Source: Planctomycetaceae bacterium (GTDB lineage Bacteria; Planctomycetota; Planctomycetia; Pirellulales; Thermoguttaceae). From it: a stretch of DNA of 43,708 bases. The translations under genes were made by a program, and so were the position numbers. How positions within the stretch are numbered: position 1 is the stretch's first letter; each line of letters starts with the position of its first letter. Below, one piece after another: positions 7,754 to 16,361 of this stretch. Under the pieces are notes generated by a model. That model ran no database searches and was not told the origin of the DNA. It saw only the letters and a list, made by a program, of their open reading frames with translations. The DNA lies in the NCBI GenBank assembly GCA_012719125.1, contig JAAYAY010000383.1, forward strand, positions 1 to 43,708, in the 5' to 3' direction.

Positions 7754-7870
7754 GCGGTGTCATCGCAACATCGCTTCGGCTTCGGGGCAGAGCATGACTC
7801 ATGACGTGCCCAGAATTAAGAATCGGCTCACAACCCCAAGAACGCCAGATCTGCTTGCTGAGAGTCGGTT

Positions 7871-8137
7871 ACGCTGAAGGCGTTGAATTCCAAAGCCCGG
7901 CGTCGCGAATCGCACGCCGGGAGACAAGACACGGAATCCCTTATACCCCGAAGGGGTCTAACACGCCTGTGTGCCCCATACGCAACGCCGTCCAATCTCA
8001 AACGCGTGTTTCCGACACAGGGGTTGGGACACGCCTTCGTCTTGTGAAACCCCGTCGGGGTATAGGTTGATGCGAGCATTCGAATCCCAGCGTGCGCTGC
8101 GCGACGCCGGGCTCTGGAATGTAACGCCTTCGGCGTA
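7871..8137. repeat. long imperfect inverted repeat
   Basis: The outer arms 7871-7907 and 8100-8136 are inverted copies matching at about 33 of 37 positions (left arm includes aagcccggcgtcgcg, right arm cgcgacgccgggct). The inner arms tataccccgaaggggt (7942-7957) and accccgtcggggtata (8049-8064) match at 15 of 16. Each inner arm is itself a small palindrome. The roughly 90-base centre carries no gene. It could be a non-autonomous element (MITE-like), a paired cluster of interspersed palindromes, or a structured transcript. Confidence 0.75.
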
Positions 8138-8307
8138 GGCAATGCACGCCGATACGGCGGGATTTGAAGCTCACGGCTCAAGGCTCCGCACACCCGATCG
8201 ACAGCGCCGCCACCGTTTCCCAAACCGCCTGCCGGATCTCACCGACCTTGCTCGCATCGTCCGGATATGCGCGATTGACGAGAGCGGTGACGTAGACACC
8301 GTGCGCC

Positions 8308-8374
8308 GTTCCCGCGAAGGTGGGAATCCCGACACCCGGCGAACGGTCTGGATTCCCGCCTGCGCGGGAATGAC
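8308..8374. repeat. two attcccgc(n)gcgggaat palindromes
   Basis: At 8351-8374 the sequence gattcccgcctgcgcgggaa forms a palindrome. A degenerate copy lies at 8308-8329 (ttcccgcgaaggtgggaa). Similar elements occur at 11768, 21447 and 24210 in this window, always between genes. Confidence 0.75.
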
Positions 8375-8463
8375 TGTTAATGGAATCCTCGGCTTTCTCC
8401 GGAAGTCGCGCAACGCGATTTGGCCATCCATCGCTCCATCCACGCAAGCGTGGGGCCACCGCG

Positions 8464-10191
8464 TCACTTCCCCGACGTGAGCGGCCAGACCTTCAGGTGG
8501 CCGTACTGGCAGCGGACCGTGTGTCCCATCTGCCGGAGGCCGATCCAGCCGGCGTGCGTCCACACGGGGCCGAACGTCGTGCCGTCGTCGTCGTAGGCGA
8601 CCGACAGGGCATCGTCCACGGTGCAGCGGATCGTGCCGTCGTGCTTGTAGAGGCGGACGGTCTGAAAGTCGCCGGCCGGACCGTCGGTGACGAGGTCGGT
8701 TCCCTCGGCGACGAGGTGAAATCCGCGGTTCTTGCGGACATTTGCGGTCCCCCGCCCGGCCGCCCAGTAGGAAATGTGATAGCCGTTCAGGTCGCCGCTG
8801 TGATACTGTTTGAACAGACCGTCGCGGGGCGCAAGGGCAGGGTCGAAGATGCTCTCGCCGTGGAGCCCGCGGGTGTTGAAGAACACGATGTTGAGGCCCT
8901 GCTGCCGGTTCTCGGGGCGAACGCTGAACTCCAGAAGGAAGTCGGCGGGCACTTCTTGGGTGAGCCAGCAGACGAGGTGGTTTGCGTTCGCCTCCGACTT
9001 CGTCGAACCGGGCCGGCTCTCGAGGACGAGGTTTCCGCCGGCGACGCTCATCCGCAGCCCGCCTTCGAGCCGCCAGTCCTCCAGATCGGCCGGCTCCTCG
9101 AAACTCGTCTGGTAGACGGGGTGATCCCAATCCACATCCGGCGGAAGGAACTTCATGCCTGTCGCTTGCCGCTGCGGCTCCGGCTTCGACGGGATCGTAA
9201 GCTCTCGCAGCCTGGCATAGACGACCGGGTCGTCGTCGGCGCCCTGGAAGATGAAGGGCTGGTACTGGTTGAGTTGGTTGAGCATAAGACCCCAGGAGGC
9301 GCCGTTCTCGACACATAGCTCGGCTGCCCGGGCGGCCGTTCGGCCCGTCTTGTCGTCCTCGTTGCAGACGATCGGCTTGCCGTACTTTCGCAGGGCGGCG
9401 ATCCGTGTGGGGATCTCTTCGACCGGAGTGCCGTTGAAATGGATCAGCAGGAAGTCGCCGGCCTCGGCCACGGGCGCGTGCAGTTTGCCATCGCCGTAGC
9501 CGCTGGCGGAGACCAGCAGTTGCGGCCAGGTTTGCTTGGCCAGCCGCAGCAGACCGGCTTGCCCTTCGGGAGACCGCAGCACTTCGTGGACGAATCCTCG
9601 GTGCGGATATTCGTTGGCCGTTTCCAGCACGACGTTGGTCAGCCCGTTGTCGCGGATCCATTGGACCACGTTGACCAGCCCGGCTCGCACTGCGTTTTCA
9701 TCCTTGAGAACTCCCGACTGTCGTTGGTAATAGCAGCCGAGGATCACGACCATGCCCTGCCGGTCGCAAGCCTCGATCACGCGGCGAATCCGGTCCATAT
9801 ACTCCTGGCGCAGCGAACCGTCGGGGGCAAAGGCCGAGTTGACGGCGCCTTCGTAGCCCGGCATGCCCCCTTGCAGGCAGAGCGTGAAAGCGCGGACGCC
9901 GTGGGCAGCGTAACTGGGGATTTGCGCCAGGAAGGCGGCCGTGTTTGCCTCGACGTCGAATTCCGGCCGGCGGCGATCCTCGAACGTGCTATTGACCATC
10001 CGCACGTTCATCAGAAGCCCTTCCGCCTTGGTGCCCGGGTAGGTTACCTGGCCGTTGACGTGCCATTTCCCGTCGACGAGGGAAACCTGCGTCTGGCCGG
10101 CGGGGGAGATCGTTTCGGGCTTCGCGTCGGCGGCCAATGCGTAAGACCGACTGGTTATGAGGAGGAGGCCAAGGCAGAAGATCGTTCTCAT
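8464..10191 (-). CDS. exported clan GH-A-like glycosidase fused to a DUF1961 domain
   Basis: A 575-residue protein. ATG 10191 gives a clean signal peptide (MRTIFCLGLLLITSRSYALA); a GTG at 10239, overlapping the previous stop, would add 16 residues and is the alternative. Residues about 40-345 look like a GH5-type barrel: HGVRAFTLCLQGG, GMVVILGCYYQ, and TNVVLETANEYPH with N193-E194 as the expected acid/base pair. From about 350 to the end lies a jelly roll resembling DUF1961: YQTSFEEPADLEDWRLEGG, LNIVFFNTRGLHGE, DLNGYHISYW and VRKNRGFHLVAEG. DUF1961 proteins are often found with glycan-degrading genes. It follows the DUF1593 gene on the same strand and is probably co-transcribed with it. The fusion suggests one domain cleaves and the other binds or also acts on the same sugar. 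The enzyme specificity is unknown. Confidence 0.75.
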   Translation of the reverse strand: MRTIFCLGLLLITSRSYALAADAKPETISPAGQTQVSLVDGKWHVNGQVTYPGTKAEGLLMNVRMVNSTFEDRRRPEFDVEANTAAFLAQIPSYAAHGVRAFTLCLQGGMPGYEGAVNSAFAPDGSLRQEYMDRIRRVIEACDRQGMVVILGCYYQRQSGVLKDENAVRAGLVNVVQWIRDNGLTNVVLETANEYPHRGFVHEVLRSPEGQAGLLRLAKQTWPQLLVSASGYGDGKLHAPVAEAGDFLLIHFNGTPVEEIPTRIAALRKYGKPIVCNEDDKTGRTAARAAELCVENGASWGLMLNQLNQYQPFIFQGADDDPVVYARLRELTIPSKPEPQRQATGMKFLPPDVDWDHPVYQTSFEEPADLEDWRLEGGLRMSVAGGNLVLESRPGSTKSEANANHLVCWLTQEVPADFLLEFSVRPENRQQGLNIVFFNTRGLHGESIFDPALAPRDGLFKQYHSGDLNGYHISYWAAGRGTANVRKNRGFHLVAEGTDLVTDGPAGDFQTVRLYKHDGTIRCTVDDALSVAYDDDGTTFGPVWTHAGWIGLRQMGHTVRCQYGHLKVWPLTSGK

Positions 10192-10235
10192 GGGCGCATG
10201 ACTCCAACTGGAATGGTCTTGAAGGGCATGCTTTG

Positions 10236-11645
10236 TCACTTCACACGGACGGTCACCCGCCGATAGGCGGTTAGTGGTGGTTGGCCGTTGTCGGTCACTT
10301 CCAAGACTACATGTAGATCGCCGGTTGCATTCGGCGGCAGAAGAGCCTCAACCTGCGGCGCATGGGGATTATCGAGTGTGAAATTTCCGCGATAGGTTCC
10401 AGCTTCGCGATAGATCCACCAATGATACGTCAAAACGTGGCCATCGGGATCGCGGGACCCGGCAGCATTCAGGCGGACCGTACTTCCGGGAGTGGCATTC
10501 TCAGTCAAGATGGCCTGCGTCCCGTCGCCGTTGCAGACGGCAACCGGTCGGTGATTGGCTTGAGACGGTGAACTGACACACCAATCCATTCGAGCTTGAA
10601 AGTCCCGTTGAAAGGCGTTGCGCCAACGCCACACGGTGCTCCGGCCATCAGTCACATCCCCAACCGAGTCTACTGCATCCCGCCAAATACTGTCGGCCGT
10701 CAAACTAAAGCGTCCGCCCCAGCCGCCCCAATCGGGATGGCCGGGATCGCTCAAACCGACGGGCAGGAAGTACAACCAGGACGGCGTATCGCCCTCCTTG
10801 ATCGCCGAATGAGGATTCGGCGCAGTCCAGGTGCGGGTGGGATACAGCGTACCCAGCGGCCCATGCCCCTGGCGGATGTTGGTTTCCATCCACTCTCGAG
10901 AGGTGAGCGATTCGTCGCCGCCCAAGTACATGCCGCGATAGACGGCCTCGCGTTTGTCGCGTCCCTCGGCGGCACGTCCCAGCACGTAGAACAGGCCGGG
11001 AAACTCTTGCCAGATCCATTCGGCGATTCGATCCTGATCGCCGATGTCATAAACGCGGACACGCTGGATGAACTCTCTCAATCCGCCGGCACCGCGATCA
11101 GCGCGCACCCGCCACAGTGCTTGAGCCAGATCGGTCTGTCCTCCCCAAATCGCGATGTTGACCGGTCGTGGATCGGAGCGTTCGACAACCGAGATGATCC
11201 AACTCGAACCATCCGTATCGTGTCCGTCGCCGACGGCATCGAGGCCCCGCTGCGGATTGCCGGACTTGATCCTCGCTCGCAGATACTCGGCCGTCGGATA
11301 TCCGTCGGCGTGCCGGACCAGGTTTTCGCGAACCTGGCCGTAGGTGTCGACGATCTCGCCGATCAACTGCGGACGGGTCACCGCCTCTTTCAGTTCGCCC
11401 GGCGTTCCCGACGCGGAGGCGACCAGGCCCTCGATCTCGAATTCGTTCGAGTAGACCGTCAAGCGGACCATCGACTGCTGGTCATCCGGGTCGCCGCCGA
11501 TGTCTGTCAGCACGAGGAGACGGGGCCTGGGATCGCCGGCTCTCACCGTGCCCCAGAGCAGTGAGGGCAGAATGGCGGCTGTGAGCACAGCGACGATTAG
11601 GAGCGACGCTTGCTTGTTCGAACGACGATCACGGTTCTCGATCAT
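10236..11645 (-). CDS. exported DUF1593 (nucleoside-hydrolase-like fold) protein
   Basis: A 469-residue protein with an N-terminal signal or anchor (hydrophobic SLLIVAVLTAAILPSLLWG, residues 14-32). The mature part begins RPRLLVLTDIGGDPDDQQSM; D48-I-G-G-D52-P-D54-D55 is the calcium-binding motif of the nucleoside-hydrolase fold. Further conserved-looking parts are VNIAIWGGQTDLAQAL and VGDVTDGRSTVWRWRNAFQ. From about 385 to the end an Ig-like domain follows (AAGSRDPDGHVLTYHWWIY, VVLEVTDNGQPPLTAYR). This is the layout of DUF1593 proteins such as the cellulose-associated Sde_0182. They occur in glycan-degradation loci, and whether they hydrolyse N-glycosides or bind polysaccharide is not settled. 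The start is ATG 11645 with GGAG about 10 bases upstream and a plausible promoter before it. It is first of a two-gene minus-strand unit. Confidence 0.85.
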   Translation of the reverse strand: MIENRDRRSNKQASLLIVAVLTAAILPSLLWGTVRAGDPRPRLLVLTDIGGDPDDQQSMVRLTVYSNEFEIEGLVASASGTPGELKEAVTRPQLIGEIVDTYGQVRENLVRHADGYPTAEYLRARIKSGNPQRGLDAVGDGHDTDGSSWIISVVERSDPRPVNIAIWGGQTDLAQALWRVRADRGAGGLREFIQRVRVYDIGDQDRIAEWIWQEFPGLFYVLGRAAEGRDKREAVYRGMYLGGDESLTSREWMETNIRQGHGPLGTLYPTRTWTAPNPHSAIKEGDTPSWLYFLPVGLSDPGHPDWGGWGGRFSLTADSIWRDAVDSVGDVTDGRSTVWRWRNAFQRDFQARMDWCVSSPSQANHRPVAVCNGDGTQAILTENATPGSTVRLNAAGSRDPDGHVLTYHWWIYREAGTYRGNFTLDNPHAPQVEALLPPNATGDLHVVLEVTDNGQPPLTAYRRVTVRVK

Positions 11646-11674
11646 GTTAATGGGACTCCATAAGGAACCGTTTC

Positions 11675-11704
11675 ACTATAGCGACCAGCCCAACGGGTCG
11701 GCAA
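11675..11704 (-). promoter_or_regulatory. candidate sigma70 promoter of the DUF1593 gene
   Basis: On the minus strand TTGCCG (11704-11699) is followed after 18 bases by TATAGT (11680-11675), five of six to the -10 consensus. The implied start is about 22 bases before the ATG at 11645, with GGAG in between. Confidence 0.45.
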
Positions 11705-11767
11705 TTCGTCGATCCAAAGGGCCTTGTGTGGTTCCTGGAAAGACGGCTCCGAGAGGGCCTTCCCGTG

Positions 11768-11794
11768 CGTCATTCCCGCCTGCGCGGGGATGAC
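11768..11794. repeat. cgtcattcccgc palindrome
   Basis: CGTCATTCCCGCC-TGCGCGGGGATGAC is an imperfect palindrome of the same family as those at 8351, 21447 and 24210. It lies between the two divergent promoters. Confidence 0.75.
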
Positions 11795-11934
11795 AGTTCG
11801 AGGAACCTGCGAGTTTTCCCGGGAATCACGCAAGGTCATTTGGGCATTGGCCGGGCGGTAACTCAAACTCATTCCCCCCCGCCTGAATGGGGAATCGCGG
11901 CGGATCCCGGGTCAACAGCCAATCGTTGCGACTC

Positions 11935-11962
11935 TTGGTTTAGACCTCCGGCATGGTAGAAT
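11935..11962 (+). promoter_or_regulatory. candidate promoter of the GH106 gene
   Basis: TTGGTT (11935-11940), 16 bases, then TAGAAT (11957-11962) inside GGTAGAAT. A GGTAGAAT also occurs at 16306-16313 before the ceramidase-like gene. The -35 match is moderate. Confidence 0.3.
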
Positions 11963-12174
11963 CGATCCGCCTCAAGGCAGAAGAAGTGAGTCGCAAGCAC
12001 AGGAGATCCAGGATGCTGGACCAGAATTTCCGCCGTCGCGTGCGCAGCCGATGGGCATGGGGCAGTCTGATGCGCCTGTTCAGTGCGGCAAGGGGGCGAG
12101 ATGAAATCGATGTTTCCACCAAGCACTACTTGAACCGGTGAAGCGATCACGCTTGACGCCGGAGGGAGAGAAAC

Positions 12175-15100
12175 GTGTCGAGACACTCTTGCTGCCAACG
12201 CCAAAACGGTTGCACTGCGCTGACGAGAGCCCTTCCGGCATTGCTCGCAGTTTTGCTGTCGGGGTATTCGGCAATTGGAGCCGATGAACGGACGGCTCTC
12301 GAAACGGGTTTCGTTTCCCCACCCGAGGCCGCCAGGCCCTGGGTCTACTGGTTCCCGCTCGACGGCAACATCACGCGCGAGGGGATCACCGCCGATCTGG
12401 AGGCGATGGCACGGGTAGGGATCGGAGGTGTGCTCTACATGGAGACCAACCAGGGAACACCTCCGGGCCCGGCCGCATTCGGTGGACCGGAGTGGCGAAG
12501 CCTCTTCCAGCATGCCTGCCGGGAAGCTGCCCGACTGGGGATCGAGGTCCGCATGAACAACGATGCCGGCTGGTGTGGCAGCGGCGGACCGTGGATCACC
12601 CCGGAGCTTTCGATGCAGAAGGTGGTCTGGTCGGAAACGAAGGTGGAAGGCCCGCGCCGGTTTGAGGACGATTTGCCGCAGCCCGACATGTTGCAGGACT
12701 ACTACCGCGATCTCGGCGTGCTTGCTTTTCCCACGCCTGAGAACCCGGCGGCAATTGCGGGCATCCAGGGCAAGGCCGCCTTCGCGCCCATCCGCGGTTC
12801 GCTGTCGGCTCGTGCTGACTGGCCGGAGTTGCCTGAAGATCGGCTGGTGCACCGGGAAGCGATCGTCGATGTTTCGGCCCTCATGACGGCCGAAGGGCGG
12901 CTGGCGTGGGAGGTTCCGGCGGGCCGTTGGACGATCCTTCGATTCGGTCACACGTCGACCGGCAAAGAGAACCATCCCGCGCCGGAGGCAGGCCGCGGTC
13001 TCGAATGTGACAAACTGAGCAAGCAGGCTGCCGAGGTCCACTTCGGCGGCCTGATGGGGAAGCTGATTGCCGACGCAGGCCCCCTGGCGGGAAAGACGCT
13101 GGCTTCGACGCACATCGATAGCTGGGAAGTCGGCAGCCAGAACTGGACGCCCGGCTTCCGCGACGCGTTTCGGCGGCGCCGGGGATACGACCCGTTGCCG
13201 CTGCTGCCGACGATGACCGGCCTGGTCGTCGACAGCCTGGAACTCTCCGAACGCTTCCTCTGGGACCTCCGCCAGACCATTTCCGAACTGTTGTTGGAGA
13301 ACTACGCCGGGCATTTTCGCAAACTGGCCCATGAGCACGGCCTGGGACTCTCCATCGAAGCGTACACAACCTGTCCGACCGACGAGATGGCCTATGCGGG
13401 CCGCTGCGACGAGCCGATGGGCGAATTCTGGGCGTGGGTGAAATACCGCGCCGGTTTCAGTTGTACCGAGATGGCATCCGCGGCCCATGTTTACGGCCGG
13501 CCGATCGTCGGGGCCGAGGCGTTCACCTCGACCAATGACGAGAAATGGCTGGGCCATCCCGGCAACATCAAGGACCTGGGCGACTGGGCCTTCTGCGAAG
13601 GGATCAACCGCTTCGTGTTCCACCGTTACGCGCTGCAGCCCTGCGCCGATCCGGACCGCGCGCCGGGAATCTCGATGGGGCCCTGGGGGCTGCATTACGA
13701 GCGCACACAGACCTGGTGGGAGTTCTCGCGCCCGTGGCACGAATACCTGGCCCGCTGCCAATATCTACTCCAGCAGGGACGTTTCGTGGCCGATATCTGC
13801 ATGCTGGCCCCCGAGGGTTCGCCTCAGACCATCGAGGGACAGCGGGCGTTTCTGTCGAAAGGACCAGATTCTCAGGAATTGCCGTTCGAACGGCCCGGCT
13901 ACAACTTCGATACCTGTCCGGCCGAGGCGATCTTGAACCTGGCGTCGGTTTGCGACGGCCGGATTGTGATGGAAAGCGGCGCGAGTTACCGAATTCTGGC
14001 CTTGCCTCGTGCCGAAACGATGACCCCGGCACTGCTCGACAAGATCAAGTCGCTCGTCGAGGCGGGGGCGACCGTGGTCGGCAGCCGGCCTTTGAAGTCA
14101 CCCAGCCTAGCCGGCTATCCGGGGTGCGACAAGCAGGTTCGCACCCTGGCCGATTCGCTTTGGGGAACGGGACCGGCCCCCGAGACGCTCACCGAGCGCC
14201 CTGTCGGCAAGGGCCGCGTCTTCCACGGCGGCCCGTTCCGTTTCTCCCTGCCGCCGCTCAGCTCGGAAAGCCAGGGCATCGCCCAGTCCCAGTGGATCTG
14301 GACGCACGAAGGCAGGCCGCGAGCAGCGTTTCCGCCGGGAGTGCGATATTTCCGGCGTGTGTTCACGGTGGACGACGGCGAACTGGCCCAGGCTCGCCTG
14401 TCGATGACTGCCGACAACACGTTCGACTGCTGGGTGAACGGCCGCCAGATACTCTCCGGTAGCTACTTTCGCAAGGCCTATACCACGGACGTGACCGAAC
14501 AGATTCACCCGGGCGAGAACATCATCGCGGTTGCCGCGACGAATACCCTGGAAACGGCCAACCCGGCCGGATTGATCGCCGCCCTGTCGCTCGCCTATCG
14601 CGACGGCCGCGTAGTCGTCATCCGAACCGACAGTTCCTGGGAAGTGGCCAACTCGGTGACCGGTGATTGGCAGACTGCCACGAACCGCAGCGACGCCTGG
14701 TCGCCAGCCCTGGAGCAAGGTGCCGCGGGCGTGAAACCGTGGGGCGAACTCGACGACAGCATGACCGACGACGACCTCTATCCGCCGATCGAGGCTATTT
14801 GCCGTCTACTGGAAGGCACCGGCCTCCCGCCGGACTTCAGCTACGAAATCGGCACACGTGCCGCGACCGTGCGTTACACCCATCGAGCGATCGACGGCAC
14901 GGATGTCTATTTCGTGGCCAATGCGGAACCGGAAGTCGTCCAGGCACTTTGCAGTTTCCGGATCCAGGATCGGCGTCCCGAACTGTGGCATCCCCGGTCC
15001 GGGAACATTGAGCAACCGGCTGCCTACGACGAAGCCGACGGGCTTACCCGATTGCCGTTGCGGCTGGAGCCGCACGGTTCGGTGTTTGTAGTCTTCCGTG

Positions 15101-15876
15101 CTGCCTCAGCAATCGAGCCCGACCGCGTCGTGTCCATCACACGGGCCGGTCGAACCGTGTTGTCAACCACCGAGCCGGCGGCTGGAGTCACCTGCACCCG
15201 TGGTGCAGATGCAACGCTTGCCTTGACGACTTCCGAACCGGGCACCTATCGGATTGACAGGGCCGACGGCACACACGCTGTCGTCGAGTCGCCCAAGCCG
15301 CCCGAGCCGATCTGCATTGAAGGGCCCTGGACTGTGTCGTTCCCGCGAGATGGAGAAGAGCCCGTTCGGATCGAAATGGACGAACTGGGTTCTTGGAGCG
15401 ATCACACGACTCCGGATGTGAAGTACTTCTCCGGAACCGCACGCTACAGGACGACGTTTCAAGTCGACCAAGCCGCTCTGAGCCGACCCGCGGTTGTGAC
15501 CCTCGATCTGGGACGTGTGGAGGTGATGGCTCGCCCGCGGCTCAACGGCAGAGATCTGGGCGTTTTGTGGAAAGCTCCTTACCGTGCGGACGCGACGGCT
15601 GCGATCAAACCCGGCGAAAACGTGCTGGAGATCGAGCTGGTCAACCTCTGGATCAATCGGATGATCGGCGACGAACGATTGCCTGACGACAGCGAGCGGA
15701 ACGCGAACGGCACGCTCAAGGTGTGGCCGGCATGGCTGGAAGAAGGCAAGCCCAGCCCCAGTGGGCGTCAGACATTCACCAGTTGGCGGCTTTGGAAGAA
15801 AGACGATTCGCTCCAGCCCTCGGGCTTGCTTGGCCCGGTGCGGATACGCAGCGAGATGGTTGTGAAAGCGCAATAG
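12175..15876 (+). CDS. exported GH106 alpha-L-rhamnosidase-like glycosidase
   Basis: A 1233-residue protein, a normal size for GH106, with a signal peptide (hydrophobic ALPALLAVLLSGYSAIG, ending near residue 36). The family-defining N-terminal segment is clear: RPWVYWFPLDGNITREGI, then DLEAMARVGIGGVLYMET. Two acidic motifs of the barrel are visible, HIDSWEVG (D315, E318) and SIEAYTTCPTDE (E395). A jelly roll lies around residues 700-810 (RYFRRVFTVDDGELAQARLS, FDCWVNGRQI, PGENIIAVAATNT), and a second closes the protein (FSGTARYRTTFQ, RPRLNGRDLGVLWKAPYR, LEIELVNLWINRMIGDERLP). GH106 enzymes remove terminal alpha-L-rhamnose, for instance from rhamnogalacturonan. The start is GTG 12175 behind ggagggagag. 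It leads a plus-strand group; the next frame is only about 100 bases downstream. The family is well supported, the substrate is inferred. Confidence 0.88.
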   Translation: MSRHSCCQRQNGCTALTRALPALLAVLLSGYSAIGADERTALETGFVSPPEAARPWVYWFPLDGNITREGITADLEAMARVGIGGVLYMETNQGTPPGPAAFGGPEWRSLFQHACREAARLGIEVRMNNDAGWCGSGGPWITPELSMQKVVWSETKVEGPRRFEDDLPQPDMLQDYYRDLGVLAFPTPENPAAIAGIQGKAAFAPIRGSLSARADWPELPEDRLVHREAIVDVSALMTAEGRLAWEVPAGRWTILRFGHTSTGKENHPAPEAGRGLECDKLSKQAAEVHFGGLMGKLIADAGPLAGKTLASTHIDSWEVGSQNWTPGFRDAFRRRRGYDPLPLLPTMTGLVVDSLELSERFLWDLRQTISELLLENYAGHFRKLAHEHGLGLSIEAYTTCPTDEMAYAGRCDEPMGEFWAWVKYRAGFSCTEMASAAHVYGRPIVGAEAFTSTNDEKWLGHPGNIKDLGDWAFCEGINRFVFHRYALQPCADPDRAPGISMGPWGLHYERTQTWWEFSRPWHEYLARCQYLLQQGRFVADICMLAPEGSPQTIEGQRAFLSKGPDSQELPFERPGYNFDTCPAEAILNLASVCDGRIVMESGASYRILALPRAETMTPALLDKIKSLVEAGATVVGSRPLKSPSLAGYPGCDKQVRTLADSLWGTGPAPETLTERPVGKGRVFHGGPFRFSLPPLSSESQGIAQSQWIWTHEGRPRAAFPPGVRYFRRVFTVDDGELAQARLSMTADNTFDCWVNGRQILSGSYFRKAYTTDVTEQIHPGENIIAVAATNTLETANPAGLIAALSLAYRDGRVVVIRTDSSWEVANSVTGDWQTATNRSDAWSPALEQGAAGVKPWGELDDSMTDDDLYPPIEAICRLLEGTGLPPDFSYEIGTRAATVRYTHRAIDGTDVYFVANAEPEVVQALCSFRIQDRRPELWHPRSGNIEQPAAYDEADGLTRLPLRLEPHGSVFVVFRAASAIEPDRVVSITRAGRTVLSTTEPAAGVTCTRGADATLALTTSEPGTYRIDRADGTHAVVESPKPPEPICIEGPWTVSFPRDGEEPVRIEMDELGSWSDHTTPDVKYFSGTARYRTTFQVDQAALSRPAVVTLDLGRVEVMARPRLNGRDLGVLWKAPYRADATAAIKPGENVLEIELVNLWINRMIGDERLPDDSERNANGTLKVWPAWLEEGKPSPSGRQTFTSWRLWKKDDSLQPSGLLGPVRIRSEMVVKAQ

Positions 15877-15977
15877 CATCAGAGGCGGACGCGGCAGAGG
15901 GGCTTTGGTAGATGAGTGCCCAATGGTATCGCATCAGCTATCTGCAAATACACAATCCATTCCGCAGGAAGATGCCC

Positions 15978-16310
15978 ATGAAGACAAGCCTCCATCCAAC
16001 AACCCTCCAGTTTGCCCTTGTCTTCTGCAGTCCAGTCCTCCTCCACGCCCAGATTCTCACCAACGGCGACTTCCAGACGGGTGCGAAAGGCTGGGGGCTG
16101 TCGCAACAGGAAATGGCTCGGGCGGAGTTCACGACCGTGGATTCCGACAGCCCTGCCGGTGGCAAGGCGGGGCGGATCGGCACGAGTGCGTCTCCGGTCA
16201 TTCGCGATGTGAGCACGCAGGGCGGCGAGAAAACACATGCATCGCCGAAGCTCGGCATAACGATCCCCGCGCTCGATATGCTCCTTCTGGAGGTGACGGG
16301 CGGTTGGTAG
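15978..16310 (+). pseudogene. truncated exported carbohydrate-binding-like protein
   Basis: A 110-residue frame with a signal peptide (MKTSLHPTTLQFALVFCSPVLLHAQ) followed by ILTNGDFQTGAKGWGLSQQE, the usual start of a CBM4/9-type or other galactose-binding-fold domain. The similarity fades after about residue 70 (AGRIGTSASPVIRD) and the frame stops at 16310, well short of a complete domain of about 150 residues or of any catalytic part. I read it as the 5' piece of a longer gene whose remainder was deleted. An aggaag site precedes the ATG at 15978, so a short secreted peptide could still be made. A small intact protein is the alternative. Confidence 0.5.
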
Positions 16311-16361
16311 AATACGTTCGTGGTTGGAGCAAACTGGAAATCGGAAAGTGAGGAAAAGACC

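Larger units (their letters stand above)
7754..8463. other. 710-base gene-free region between convergent genes
   Basis: It lies between the 3' ends of the sialidase-like gene and the minus-strand gene at 8464. It contains the long imperfect inverted repeat at 7871-8137 and two attcccgc palindromes at 8308-8374. I see no credible coding frame; the open frames across it follow the repeat arms. Confidence 0.6.
11646..12174. other. 529-base divergent intergenic region
   Basis: It separates the start of the minus-strand DUF1593 gene from the start of the plus-strand GH106 gene. It holds candidate promoters for both directions and one attcccgc palindrome. A 62-codon plus frame from 11953 (Arg-rich, starting at the candidate -10) has no protein-like features. 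Confidence 0.6.

Noticed and set aside
11953-12141. 62-codon plus frame upstream of GH106
   Set aside because: It begins at the candidate -10, is Arg-rich and has no convincing ribosome-binding site or family.
11869-13761. 630-codon minus-strand open frame
   Set aside because: It is antisense to the 5' half of the GH106 gene, with no signal or domain and a biased composition.
16301-16313. Promoter with GGTAGAAT before the ceramidase-like gene
   Set aside because: The -10-like TAGAAT has no acceptable -35 at 16-18 bases, so it is not listed as a feature.
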